In this document: one piece after another, positions 1-7,904 of the stretch
How positions within the stretch are numbered: the stretch's first letter is position 1
How the letters are laid out: every line of letters begins with the position of its first letter
Assembly (NCBI GenBank): GCA_963663675.1
Contig: OY760498.1
Span: 2,294,001-2,358,000, forward strand
Direction of reading: 5' to 3'
Source: CAINVV01 sp963663675
GTDB taxonomy: Bacteria > Bacteroidota > Bacteroidia > Bacteroidales > Prolixibacteraceae
DNA length: 64,000 bases
Program-made: the position numbers and the translations under genes
The notes under the pieces: model-generated
Databases searched by the model: none
Told to the model about the DNA's origin: nothing
Seen by the model: the letters and a program-made list of their open reading frames with translations, nothing else

Positions 1-73
1 CAAATATTTTTGAATCATTCTAAATAAAATTTTCAATTTTCCTGCCTGAAACCATTTTTATTCAGCTTATATG

Positions 74-98
74 CTGCTTAAAATTCTTACACAGAGTA
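74..98 (+). repeat. Solitary copy of a terminal inverted repeat end
   Basis: Sixteen bases at 81-96 (AAATTCTTACACAGAG) are identical, in inverted orientation, to 39252-39267, the right end of the 246-bp element at 39028-39273. The flanking bases (CTGCTTA against CTGTTTA) also resemble it. A weak partner, TTCTCTGT, lies at about 153-161, so this could be a shrunken or decayed copy. Seen directly; that it is a mobile-element relic is inference. Confidence 0.45.
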
Positions 99-194
99 TT
101 AATAAATCCAATATGATATTTTAATATTATATTTTCAATTAATAGTAAGTTATTCTCTGTCTTATAAATAAAAAAGGCACTTTATTGATCCTGC

Positions 195-202
195 TAAATT
201 TG
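195..202 (+). promoter_or_regulatory. Candidate -7 element of the GH20 gene
   Basis: TAAATTTG matches the Bacteroidota -7 consensus TAnnTTTG and lies 33 bases before the start codon at 236. No convincing -33 TTG at the usual 19-21 base spacing is visible, so the call rests on the -7 box alone. Confidence 0.45.
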
Positions 203-235
203 TAGTTTTGCCATTTAAACCAAAAGTTCCGGATT

Positions 236-1858
236 ATGAAACGATATTTTATCATTCTGTTTGTCACAGGCTTCTCCATGGTTCATTTTTCTTGCCGGGA
301 GGAAGTCAGAAGGCCGGAAGTGCAGGTTATTCCGCAGCCTGCCTCATTAACCAATATGGAAGGCACCTTTGCAATCGGATCACAGACCAAAGTGCTGATC
401 AACAGTGATAGTCCGGAGATGCATAAGGTCACAAATTATTTGCGCAGTCATTTAGAATCATTCTATGAAATTGAAACCAAAGTATCCTTTTCAGGGTCCC
501 CGGAAAAAAAATCGGTATTCATCAAGATGAACACCGGGTTAGCCCTGGCCAGGGAAGCATACCACCTGACTGTTTCACCCAAGGGAATTCTGCTGGAGGC
601 ATCTTCTGCCAACGGATTGTTTTATGGCATCCAGACCCTGTTGCAGCTAATGCCACCGGTAAAACAAAAACTGTCAGTAGTGGTTCTTCCCGCGGTAGAG
701 ATCAATGATACCCCCCGGTTTTCCTGGCGGGGATTGCACCTTGATGTGGGACGTCATTTCATGCCAAAGGAGTTTGTGCTGAAATACCTGGATTATATGG
801 CCCTTCACAAGTTCAACACATTTCACTGGCACTTGACCGATGACCAGGGCTGGAGAATAGAAATCAAAAAGTACCCCCGGCTAACCGAGGTAGGATCGGT
901 CAGAAAAGAGACGCTTGTTGGCCATTACGGCAGTAAATCATACGATGGAACACCTGCTGGTGGATTTTATACCCAGGAAGATGTCAAAGAGATCGTTGCC
1001 TATGCTGCAGACCGTTTTATCACCGTTGTACCTGAAATCGAGATGCCGGGCCATGCACTGGCTGCCCTTGCCGCCTATCCCGAACTCGGCTGTACCGGGG
1101 GACCCTATGAAGTCGGAACGACCTGGGGTGTATTTGATGATGTCTATTGTGCCGGGAAGGAGGAAACCTATGCATTTTTGCAGGATGTACTCACAGAAAT
1201 AATACCCCTCTTCCCCGGTGAGTACCTTCACATTGGCGGGGATGAATGTCCGAAAACCCGTTGGCAAAAATGCCCGCTGTGCAAGCAGAAAATGAAGGAA
1301 GAAGGCCTGAAATCCGAACACGAACTTCAAAGTTACTTCGTTCAGCGGATGGAAAAGTTTCTGAATGAAAATGGTAAAAAGCTTATTGGCTGGGATGAAA
1401 TACTGGAAGGCGGATTAGCCCCCAATGCGGCTGTCATGTCATGGCGCGGAGAAGAAGGTGGCATTGCAGCTGCCAGGGAACATCATAATGTTGTTATGAC
1501 ACCCGGAGAATATTGCTACCTGGATCATTACCAGGCAGATCCAAAAAATGAACCGTTAGCAATCGGTGGCTTTTTGCCACTTAAGAAGGTATATAGTTAT
1601 GAACCTGTGCCTGCAATTCTGCCGGAGGAAGATGCCAAATACATAATGGGCGCCCAGGGCAACGTTTGGACAGAATATATGAAGACTCCCGAACAAGTTG
1701 AATATATGGTCTATCCCCGTGCCGCGGCTCTTGCAGAGGTTATCTGGTCACCCAGGGGTTCAAGGGATTTTGAAAATTTCAAAGTCCGGTTGAACCGGTT
1801 ATCAAAATTGTACGATATAATGGGTTTAAATTACTGTAAAGCAGAGTTTAAACCATAA
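236..1858 (+). CDS. Beta-N-acetylhexosaminidase (GH20), lipoprotein
   Basis: This is an exo-acting hexosaminidase that removes terminal N-acetylglucosamine or N-acetylgalactosamine from glycans outside the cytoplasm. Residues 1-20 form a lipoprotein signal ending in a lipobox Cys (VHFSC, Cys20). A GH20b-type N-terminal domain (about 30-155) precedes the catalytic barrel (about 160-510). The barrel carries WHLTDDQGW (198-206) and the catalytic pair HIGGDE with Asp336-Glu337. The length of 540 residues is normal for Bacteroidota GH20 enzymes. The ATG at 236 gives a clean signal peptide. The gene stands alone, ends in a strong terminator, and is convergent with the next gene. No SusC/SusD partners are nearby, so the substrate (chitin fragments, host or peptidoglycan glycans) cannot be told from context. 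Confidence 0.93.
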   Translation: MKRYFIILFVTGFSMVHFSCREEVRRPEVQVIPQPASLTNMEGTFAIGSQTKVLINSDSPEMHKVTNYLRSHLESFYEIETKVSFSGSPEKKSVFIKMNTGLALAREAYHLTVSPKGILLEASSANGLFYGIQTLLQLMPPVKQKLSVVVLPAVEINDTPRFSWRGLHLDVGRHFMPKEFVLKYLDYMALHKFNTFHWHLTDDQGWRIEIKKYPRLTEVGSVRKETLVGHYGSKSYDGTPAGGFYTQEDVKEIVAYAADRFITVVPEIEMPGHALAALAAYPELGCTGGPYEVGTTWGVFDDVYCAGKEETYAFLQDVLTEIIPLFPGEYLHIGGDECPKTRWQKCPLCKQKMKEEGLKSEHELQSYFVQRMEKFLNENGKKLIGWDEILEGGLAPNAAVMSWRGEEGGIAAAREHHNVVMTPGEYCYLDHYQADPKNEPLAIGGFLPLKKVYSYEPVPAILPEEDAKYIMGAQGNVWTEYMKTPEQVEYMVYPRAAALAEVIWSPRGSRDFENFKVRLNRLSKLYDIMGLNYCKAEFKP

Positions 1859-1886
1859 AAAAAGCCGGCAAAAGCCGGCTTTTTTT
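1857..1886. terminator. Bidirectional intrinsic terminator
   Basis: A perfect inverted repeat has seven A, then GCCGGC, a four-base loop, then GCCGGC and seven T. It reads as an intrinsic terminator on both strands and lies between the convergent GH20 gene and the minus-strand lipoprotein gene. Confidence 0.92.
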
Positions 1887-1905
1887 ATGGTTTTGTGTAT
1901 GCAAA

Positions 1906-2775
1906 TTATCTTACACTGATCACCAATACTTTTGAAAGGCTCCAAAATTCCGCTGAATTGAGAATTACCAATTCTTCCGCAGTTTTTGCACCTTCAATCT
2001 TATATGAACTGGCAGGATGAGTACTAACAACAGTGGCCTTTTTCTTCATGATTGGGATGCTCTTGATGGTTGTGACATCAACTTTGGTAAGCAATGATTT
2101 GTCAATATTGTTGTTAACATCCTTAGCAGTACCGAGGAAACCCTCTTTCGTGATTATACCCTTGTCCTTCAACTCTTTTACTGTTCCGATTACGTAATAA
2201 GCAGTATTTAATTCAGCTGTTTTGTCTTCAATGACTTTTTGTTTTGCCATATTCTCACTACTGAGGTTAGACACGTTCGTACTCAGACTGGAGACTTCAG
2301 TTGTCAGATCCTGAACTTTAACATTCTGTTTATTAAGCTCCTCCTTAAGACTTGCCATTTGACCGTCTTTTTCAGTAATCTGTTTGTTAAGGTTCTCAAT
2401 CATCTTTTCCAACTGCGCCACATGGGCATTCGATTTTTTCAGTTTGGATGAGAGATCGGCAATCAAAAGCCTGTTTTTCTGTAAAAGAGAGTAGATGTAA
2501 TTAATATCACTTTGGATTTGCTCTTTGCGATCACCTTTGATTTCAAATCCACCTTTGGCCTCTTTATCAATTATTTTCTCTTTTTGTTTAATAGAGTCAA
2601 GATTAGACTGAATAGCATTAAATGCATCCACGAATTCAACCAAATTTGCATCTTTTGAACTACCGGCCATCATCAGACTGTCATTCTTTGCCTTAAGCCT
2701 GGCTATTTCCTTGCGGTTACATCCAGTAGTGGCAAACACAACTGCGATAAGCAACAGAAAACTAATTTTTCTCAT
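1906..2775 (-). CDS. Coiled-coil lipoprotein of unknown function
   Basis: I do not recognise a named family. The ATG at 2775 gives MRKISFLLLIAVV and a lipobox ending TTGC (Cys19); an upstream TTG at 2781 would add two residues but is less likely. The mature protein is rich in Lys, Glu, Asn and Ser. It shows heptad-like leucine spacing from about residue 100 to 195, consistent with a long coiled coil, followed by a compact C-terminal part of about 90 residues containing STHPASSYKIEG. The layout (lipid anchor, coiled coil, small C-terminal domain) suggests an envelope scaffold or tether, which is inference. The gene stands alone, with a candidate -7 element at 2849-2856. Confidence 0.85.
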   Translation of the reverse strand: MRKISFLLLIAVVFATTGCNRKEIARLKAKNDSLMMAGSSKDANLVEFVDAFNAIQSNLDSIKQKEKIIDKEAKGGFEIKGDRKEQIQSDINYIYSLLQKNRLLIADLSSKLKKSNAHVAQLEKMIENLNKQITEKDGQMASLKEELNKQNVKVQDLTTEVSSLSTNVSNLSSENMAKQKVIEDKTAELNTAYYVIGTVKELKDKGIITKEGFLGTAKDVNNNIDKSLLTKVDVTTIKSIPIMKKKATVVSTHPASSYKIEGAKTAEELVILNSAEFWSLSKVLVISVR

Positions 2776-2848
2776 GTTCAATATTATTTAATTGTGTAAT
2801 TATCCTTCCCAATAAAAGCAACATGTGCTTAAGCAAAAAGGTTCGGTG

Positions 2849-2856
2849 CAAATTTA
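2849..2856 (-). promoter_or_regulatory. Candidate -7 element of the coiled-coil lipoprotein gene
   Basis: On the minus strand this reads TAAATTTG, the Bacteroidota -7 consensus, about 73 bases ahead of the ATG at 2775. No clear -33 box at the expected spacing. Confidence 0.4.
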
Positions 2857-3034
2857 CGAAATAAATTGCAAAATTTAATTACTTTTTCAACGAATCTACC
2901 AATAAGTTAAGCCAATGGTTGAAAATCACAAACCAATCATTATCGAAGCAATATAAATTCATGCCTCGAATGGGCCTAAAAAGGCACAAAAGTGTTCTTT
3001 CTGAAGAATCTGGAATAAAACCGGATGGCCCGGA

Positions 3035-3811
3035 TTATTCATCAACGATCTTATGGGTAAGCATCTCCTTGATATCGTTGAAAATAACGGAGGATTTTCG
3101 CACCGATACAGGAATTTTCGCACCACTTTTCAAGAGGACATAACTCTCTCCGGATCTTACAAATTTGCGTATGTAGTAGATATTGACTAGATAAGATTTG
3201 TGTGTTCTGTAAAATTGATTATCCGGAAGATAGGTTTCCAGCTCTTTGAGTGATTTTGAAACAACAAACTCTCGTTTGGCAAAAGTATAAATTGTGGCAT
3301 AGGACTGGTCAGCAGCGCAAAATTCAATATTTCTGGAATTTTCCATCATGAAACCGCTCTCAACATCAAAAATCAGGTTTTTCCCTGGAGCTTCTGCCGT
3401 GCACAAGGCATTGATCCTGTCTTCAAGTTCCAGCTGTTGTTGTTCGTACCGGATCATTTTATCAATTTTCTTGATAACACCCTGCAAATCAAGAAAATTA
3501 ACTGGCTTAAGAAGATATCCGGCAACTGATTTATTGATGGCATCAATGGCATAATTGTCATGACCTGTTACCAAAACAATCTTGAGTTTTTGGGAAAGTT
3601 GCAGATTAAAAATCTCCATTCCGTTTCCATCAGGCATTTCAATGTCCAGGAAAACCAGATCCGGATTTGTATTTTTGATTAAATCAATTCCCTCTGTAAG
3701 ATTGCTGGCTTTTCCAACAACTTTCAATTGGATGGATGTGAAATTGTTCAAAAGGGAGGCTAGTAAATTCAGAGCCACCAGTTCATCATCAATAACTACA
3801 ACTGATAACAT
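3035..3811 (-). CDS. LytTR-family response regulator
   Basis: A two-component response regulator with an N-terminal receiver and a LytTR DNA-binding domain. In the receiver, the acidic pair is Asp8-Asp9 and the phosphoacceptor is Asp56 in LVFLDIEMPDGNG; the conserved Lys lies in YLLKPVNF. After a linker of about 25 residues, residues 150-250 carry the LytTR signature (FYRTHKSYLVN, followed by KSGAKIPVSVRK). The length of 258 residues is typical. Members of this group usually pair with a membrane histidine kinase of the LytS/His_kinase type, but none is adjacent, so this is an orphan regulator here. Its target genes are unknown. Confidence 0.92.
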   Translation of the reverse strand: MLSVVVIDDELVALNLLASLLNNFTSIQLKVVGKASNLTEGIDLIKNTNPDLVFLDIEMPDGNGMEIFNLQLSQKLKIVLVTGHDNYAIDAINKSVAGYLLKPVNFLDLQGVIKKIDKMIRYEQQQLELEDRINALCTAEAPGKNLIFDVESGFMMENSRNIEFCAADQSYATIYTFAKREFVVSKSLKELETYLPDNQFYRTHKSYLVNIYYIRKFVRSGESYVLLKSGAKIPVSVRKSSVIFNDIKEMLTHKIVDE

Positions 3812-3910
3812 AATAATTTAGGTTTTTAACAATTCACTCGGAGATCGTTCAGGTACCATCTTTAGATAGATTAACAAAGATGAGAAAATATTATCAAACA
3901 CACAAGTCAT

Positions 3911-5524
3911 TTATTGATACATGATTTTTCTTCTCTCTTTCAGTTCTTCATTGGATATATAATCGTCATATTCGGTGATCTTATCTATGATTCCCTTGGG
4001 AGTCAATTCGATAACACGGTTGGCAACTGTCTGAATAAATTCGTGGTCATGAGAAGCCATCAGAATGTTGCCCTTGAAGGTTATCAGATTATTGTTAAAT
4101 GCCTGAATGGATTCAAGATCAAGGTGGTTGGTGGGGTTATCAAAAATCAGAACATTGGCATTTTTGAGCATCATCCTTGAAATCATGCACCTCATTTTTT
4201 CACCTCCGGAGAGAACGTTGGTCTTTTTATATACCTCGTCACCTGAAAACAGCATTTTTCCCAGGTATCCGCGCAAATAAATTTCGCTTGAATCATCGGA
4301 AAACTGCATCAGCCAGTCAACCAGGCTCAACTCATTGGTAAAAAAGTTCGAATGATCAAGCGGCAGGTAGGAATGCGTAATGGTCTGACCCCAGTGAAAT
4401 GTCCCTGAGTCAGGTTCTTCGAAACCGTTGATAATTTCAAAAAAAGCTGTCATCGCCCTTGGATCCTTTGACAGGAAGACGATTTTGTCGTCCTTTTCAA
4501 CATTGAAATCCAGGTCTTTGAACAAGACTTCCCCATTTGCGCTCTTGGTCAGTCCCCTGATTTCAAGAATCCTGTTACCGGTTTCGCGATCCGGCAGGAA
4601 GATAATTCCGGGATATTTCCTCGTAGATGGTTGAATTTCATCCACATTCAATTTCTCCAGCATCTTTTTCCGGCTGGTGGTTTGCTTGGATTTTGCCACA
4701 TTGGCGCTGAACCTGGAGATAAATTCCATCAACTCTTTCCGTTTTTCCTCTGCTTTCTTGTTCTGCGCCTGTTGTTGGCGGAGAGCGAGCTGACTAGACT
4801 GATACCAGAAGCTGTAGTTGCCTGCGAACAGCTGCACTTTTCCAAAATCAATATCAACGGTATGCGTACAGACTGAATCTAAAAAGTGGCGGTCGTGGGA
4901 TACAATCAACACGGTATTTTCATAATTGGAAAGATAATTTTCCAGCCACATAACTGTTTCAAGATCAAGATCATTGGTTGGTTCATCGAGCAGCAGGTTG
5001 TCCGGCTTGCCGAAAAGCGCCTGGGCTAGAAGTACGCGTACCTTTTCTTTTCCGCTCAAATCCCTCATCAGGCGATGATGAAAATCTTCCCTAATTCCAA
5101 GACCGCTTAACAGCGATGCTGCATCGCTTTCTGCATTCCATCCGTCAATTTCGGCAAATCTTTCTTCCAGCTCTGCCGCCCTTAAACCATCGGCTTCCGT
5201 AAAATCGGTTTTTGAATAGAGTGTATTTTTCTCGTTCATGATCTTCCACAATTCCTCAAAACCCATCATCACAGCATTCAAAACTGTAGATTCTTCATAA
5301 CCGTAATGGTCTTGCCTGAGGACGGATAAACGTTCTCCGGAACCAAGCAATACATCACCTTTTGTTGAAGCCAGGTCTCCGGCTATAATTTTCAGGAGCG
5401 TCGATTTTCCTGCACCATTGGCACCGATAACGCCATAGCAGTTTCCAGGCATAAATTTCAGGCTGACATCCTGGAAGAGAGGTTTTTTGCCAAATTGAAT
5501 GGAAAGATTTGAAACAGTGATCAT
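3911..5524 (-). CDS. ABC-F family ATPase (YbiT/YkpA-like) with degenerate second site
   Basis: A soluble tandem ATPase of the ABC-F class, whose members act on ribosomes rather than as transporters. NBD1 is intact: Walker A GANGAGKST (34-42), signature LSGKEK (156-161), Walker B LLLDEPTNDLD (177-187). A charged linker rich in Lys/Glu follows (about 240-310). NBD2 keeps the signature LSGGEK (438-443), but its Walker A is SKDPRAMTAF (352-361), without the GxxGxGKS/T loop, and its Walker B reads FDNPTNHLD (461-469), with Asn463 where the catalytic Glu should be. From memory, the degenerate NBD2 P-loop is usual in the Bacteroidota branch of this group, while the Glu-to-Asn change is not something I recall. 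There are no transmembrane segments. A candidate promoter element lies at 5570-5577. Confidence 0.92.
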   Translation of the reverse strand: MITVSNLSIQFGKKPLFQDVSLKFMPGNCYGVIGANGAGKSTLLKIIAGDLASTKGDVLLGSGERLSVLRQDHYGYEESTVLNAVMMGFEELWKIMNEKNTLYSKTDFTEADGLRAAELEERFAEIDGWNAESDAASLLSGLGIREDFHHRLMRDLSGKEKVRVLLAQALFGKPDNLLLDEPTNDLDLETVMWLENYLSNYENTVLIVSHDRHFLDSVCTHTVDIDFGKVQLFAGNYSFWYQSSQLALRQQQAQNKKAEEKRKELMEFISRFSANVAKSKQTTSRKKMLEKLNVDEIQPSTRKYPGIIFLPDRETGNRILEIRGLTKSANGEVLFKDLDFNVEKDDKIVFLSKDPRAMTAFFEIINGFEEPDSGTFHWGQTITHSYLPLDHSNFFTNELSLVDWLMQFSDDSSEIYLRGYLGKMLFSGDEVYKKTNVLSGGEKMRCMISRMMLKNANVLIFDNPTNHLDLESIQAFNNNLITFKGNILMASHDHEFIQTVANRVIELTPKGIIDKITEYDDYISNEELKERRKIMYQ

Positions 5525-5569
5525 TTTTATTTATTTTATATCCGCTCTGAACGGAAAAATTACGGACTG

Positions 5570-5577
5570 CAAAAGTA
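5570..5577 (-). promoter_or_regulatory. Candidate -7 element of the ABC-F gene
   Basis: Minus-strand TACTTTTG fits TAnnTTTG and lies about 45 bases upstream of the start codon at 5524. No clear -33 box. Confidence 0.4.
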
Positions 5578-5726
5578 CACTTTTTCAGCCGATAAATTAT
5601 CCGGCATGATACGGAGTTTCCGGAATGATTAACTGCGGGCTCCTAACTGATATTGCTATGAACGTAACCCCTGTAATTTTATGACGCTGCTTTGATTAAT
5701 AATCACAATCATCTCATAAACTTTCA

Positions 5727-5734
5727 TAAATTTG
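5727..5734 (+). promoter_or_regulatory. Candidate -7 element of the nitroreductase gene
   Basis: TAAATTTG fits TAnnTTTG and is 27 bases before the start codon at 5762. The -33 element is not obvious. Confidence 0.45.
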
Positions 5735-5761
5735 TGCCAGCAAAAATCTGACGAATAAAAT

Positions 5762-6301
5762 ATGAACTTTAAAGATCTTGCCCGTAGAAGATATTCAGTA
5801 AGAAACTATCAATCAAAACCAGTTGAAGCAGACATCCTTACCGGTATTGTTGAAGTTGCTCTTTTAGCCCCATCCGCTGTAAACTTTCAGCCCTGGACAT
5901 TTGTCATTGTTACTGATCCGGCGCTTCTTGGTCAACTTCATGACTGTTATCATCGTGACTGGTTTAAATCTGCTCCGGTATGCATTGTAGCGATAGGCGA
6001 CCATGAAAATGGGTGGCGCCGTCCGACAGATGACAAAGATTATACTGAAATAGACGTTGCTATTGCGATTGATCATCTCATGCTTGCTGCAACGGAAGTC
6101 GGATTGGGTACCTGCTGGGTGTGCCATTTCAACACGGAAAAATGTGCTGAGTTATTCAACCTGCCTCAAAATTTTGAGCCAATTGCACTCATACCTGTTG
6201 GTTATCCTCTTTCAGATAGCATTCCTGAGAAAAAAAGAAAAAATATTGATCAGGTTGTTTCCTGGAACAAGTTTGAGCGCCAGGCTAATCAGAAATTTTA
6301 A
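5762..6301 (+). CDS. Nitroreductase-family FMN oxidoreductase
   Basis: A flavin reductase fold that uses FMN and NAD(P)H; the physiological substrate cannot be told from sequence. The N-terminus has the family's FMN-phosphate motif RRRYSVRNY (8-16), then APSAVNFQPWTF (37-48) and the C-terminal GLGTCWVCHFN segment that packs against the flavin. At 179 residues it belongs to the short, single-domain group. It has no signal peptide, so it is cytoplasmic. Its last 17 bases overlap, tail to tail, the end of the minus-strand omega-amidase gene, with no terminator between them. Confidence 0.9.
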   Translation: MNFKDLARRRYSVRNYQSKPVEADILTGIVEVALLAPSAVNFQPWTFVIVTDPALLGQLHDCYHRDWFKSAPVCIVAIGDHENGWRRPTDDKDYTEIDVAIAIDHLMLAATEVGLGTCWVCHFNTEKCAELFNLPQNFEPIALIPVGYPLSDSIPEKKRKNIDQVVSWNKFERQANQKF

Positions 6302-7064
6302 AAGAATCGGCATCAAGGTAGGCAGGAAATTTTTTCCTGAATCTTTCCAGCTCCTCCAGTGACAGGCTGATTGTTTCCACGGTGTCGGACTGATCTGATA
6401 ATTCAATGATTTTCTTTCCTTTAGGATCAATTACCATACTTCCTCCAAAATGGACAATTCCTGATCCATCTTTTCCTGTACGGTTAACACCAACTGTATA
6501 TAACTGATTTTCAATGGCTCTGGCACTTAATAGGGTTTGCCATACACTTTTTCTGTTTTCAGGCCAGTTGGCAGTAAAAAGCATCAAATCTGCCTCTTTG
6601 ACAGTTCTGCTCCATACTGGAAACCGAAGGTCATAGCAGATAAAAAGGACAATATTCCAACCACAATAGTTGACAATGACTCGTTGTTTCCCGGGAGTAA
6701 AATACTGATCTTCACTACCTATTGAGAATAAGTGCCGTTTGTCATAGCTGAATATTTCGCCTTTCGGAGTGACAAACAGGAACCTGTTAAAATACTGATT
6801 GTTTTCTTCGATGATCTGGCTTCCGGCGATGGCTGCCCCGGTGACTTCCGCCTGTAACTGCATCCATTTCAAACTGTTACCATCCATTTTTTCGGCCAGT
6901 TCCCTGGCATTCATGGAAAAACCGGTGGTAAACATTTCCGGCAGCAGGATCACGTCTGTTTTCCCTTTCAACGGACTCAATAATTGGTCCAGTTTCAATC
7001 TGTTAGAATTCGCATCCTCCCAGATAATGTCATATTGCACCAGTGAAATTCTGAGCGGATCCAT
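6285..7064 (-). CDS. Nitrilase-superfamily omega-amidase (YafV/NIT2-like)
   Basis: A cytoplasmic carbon-nitrogen hydrolase, most like omega-amidase, which hydrolyses alpha-keto-glutaramate and alpha-keto-succinamate in amino-acid salvage. The catalytic triad is visible: Glu43 (LLPEMFTTGF), Lys109 (YDKRHLF) and Cys143 (FICYDLRFP). I chose the ATG at 7064 (MDPLRISLVQ, 259 residues); the in-frame TTG at 7085 would add seven residues outside the conserved fold. The gene starts 21 bases after the stop of the acyltransferase gene and is probably co-transcribed with it. Confidence 0.92.
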   Translation of the reverse strand: MDPLRISLVQYDIIWEDANSNRLKLDQLLSPLKGKTDVILLPEMFTTGFSMNARELAEKMDGNSLKWMQLQAEVTGAAIAGSQIIEENNQYFNRFLFVTPKGEIFSYDKRHLFSIGSEDQYFTPGKQRVIVNYCGWNIVLFICYDLRFPVWSRTVKEADLMLFTANWPENRKSVWQTLLSARAIENQLYTVGVNRTGKDGSGIVHFGGSMVIDPKGKKIIELSDQSDTVETISLSLEELERFRKKFPAYLDADSFKISD

Positions 7065-7085
7065 TTTTGAAAGATTTAAAATCAA

Positions 7086-7649
7086 TTAATCCAGATCATC
7101 TCCATAGTTCATTCCTTCCGGATTGCGACCTATAATTCCATGGTCCTTGTACCATTGCCTGATCCTTTTCAGGTCAGCCTGAAGGTCATCTGTCAGCTCA
7201 ATCTTCTCCGTCCAGCCGATCTGTTTACGTCCCCAATCGAAAAATGCCATGTATACGGGTATATTGGCAGTCCGGGCAATGGTATGAAATCCGCCTTTCC
7301 ACTTGGAAACAGATTTCCTGGTTCCTTCAGGGGCAATGGCCAAGTGCATAATATCGCGGCGTTCGAATTCAGAAATGATCTGTTTGATCAGGCTGGCTCC
7401 TTTTGAACGGTCAACGGGAATACCTCCCATCGCACGTACAAAATATCCCATTGGCCAGAAAAAAAACTCTTTTTTGACCATAGTATTGGACTTACCACCA
7501 ACTGCCCTGTAATACATGAAAGAGATGATAAAATCCCAGTTGGAAGTATGCGGAACACCCAATACAATAGCTTTGGGCTCAGGAATAACGCCACCGACGA
7601 GTTTCCAACCAAACAGACGCATCAGAAATTTACAAATACTCCGGATCAT
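7086..7649 (-). CDS. Lysophospholipid acyltransferase family protein (PlsC-like)
   Basis: A PlsC-superfamily acyltransferase. The catalytic HX4D motif is His34-Asp39 in HTSNWD, and the acceptor-binding motif is APEGTRKS (106-113). At 187 residues it lacks the longer N-terminal membrane helix of classical PlsC. It belongs to the short Bacteroidota group that may acylate glycerophosphates or other lipids; the exact acceptor is unknown. The N-terminus (ICKFLMRLFGWKLVGG) is amphipathic and could associate with the membrane. It is the first gene of a likely two-gene operon with the omega-amidase. A minus-strand -7-like TAACTTTG lies at 7670-7677. Confidence 0.88.
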   Translation of the reverse strand: MIRSICKFLMRLFGWKLVGGVIPEPKAIVLGVPHTSNWDFIISFMYYRAVGGKSNTMVKKEFFFWPMGYFVRAMGGIPVDRSKGASLIKQIISEFERRDIMHLAIAPEGTRKSVSKWKGGFHTIARTANIPVYMAFFDWGRKQIGWTEKIELTDDLQADLKRIRQWYKDHGIIGRNPEGMNYGDDLD

Positions 7650-7669
7650 ATCTAAGCATTAATTTGACA

Positions 7670-7677
7670 CAAAGTTA
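7670..7677 (-). promoter_or_regulatory. Candidate -7 element of the acyltransferase gene
   Basis: Minus-strand TAACTTTG (TAnnTTTG) lies 20 bases upstream of the start codon at 7649. No good -33 box. Confidence 0.4.
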
Positions 7678-7801
7678 ATCAAATAATAATTTTCGCATCA
7701 GCAGGTTTACAGGGTTGCCGGTCCTATTGACAAGAATCAGCGCCACTGCCTTTGCAGGCATGCTCAATCTTGCTATTTTTGCGATGAATTGAATTGATCC
7801 G

Positions 7802-7889
7802 GTGAAACCCTCATAAACTACTGTTCACAAGAAGCGATGTAAATTACATTGAGGGTTCCACGAGTAGTTTCTGATATTCAACTATTTAA
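7802..7889 (-). repeat. Dispersed ~87-bp repeat, copy C
   Basis: Read on the minus strand, this 88-base stretch matches copies at 14967-15053 and 19378-19464. The shared 5' part is TTGAATATCAGAA followed by TACTC; the shared 3' part is AGTTTATGAGGGTTTCAC. It contains two complementary pairs in interleaved order: AAACTACT with AGTAGTTT, and GTGGAACCCTCA with TGAGGGTTTCAC (one mismatch). That is the order expected of a pseudoknot rather than a nested hairpin. It ends 15 bases before the MutS2 start codon. Confidence 0.7.
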
Positions 7890-7904
7890 TAATATCAATT
7901 ACGA

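Noticed and set aside
208..408. 66-codon plus-strand frame at the start of the GH20 gene
   Set aside because: It overlaps the GH20 gene in another frame, lacks any recognisable feature and has low-complexity composition; a shadow of the real gene.
2940..3030. Possible terminator after the LytTR gene (GGCCTAAAAAGGC-like hairpin)
   Set aside because: The stem is only four to five base pairs and lacks a T tract.
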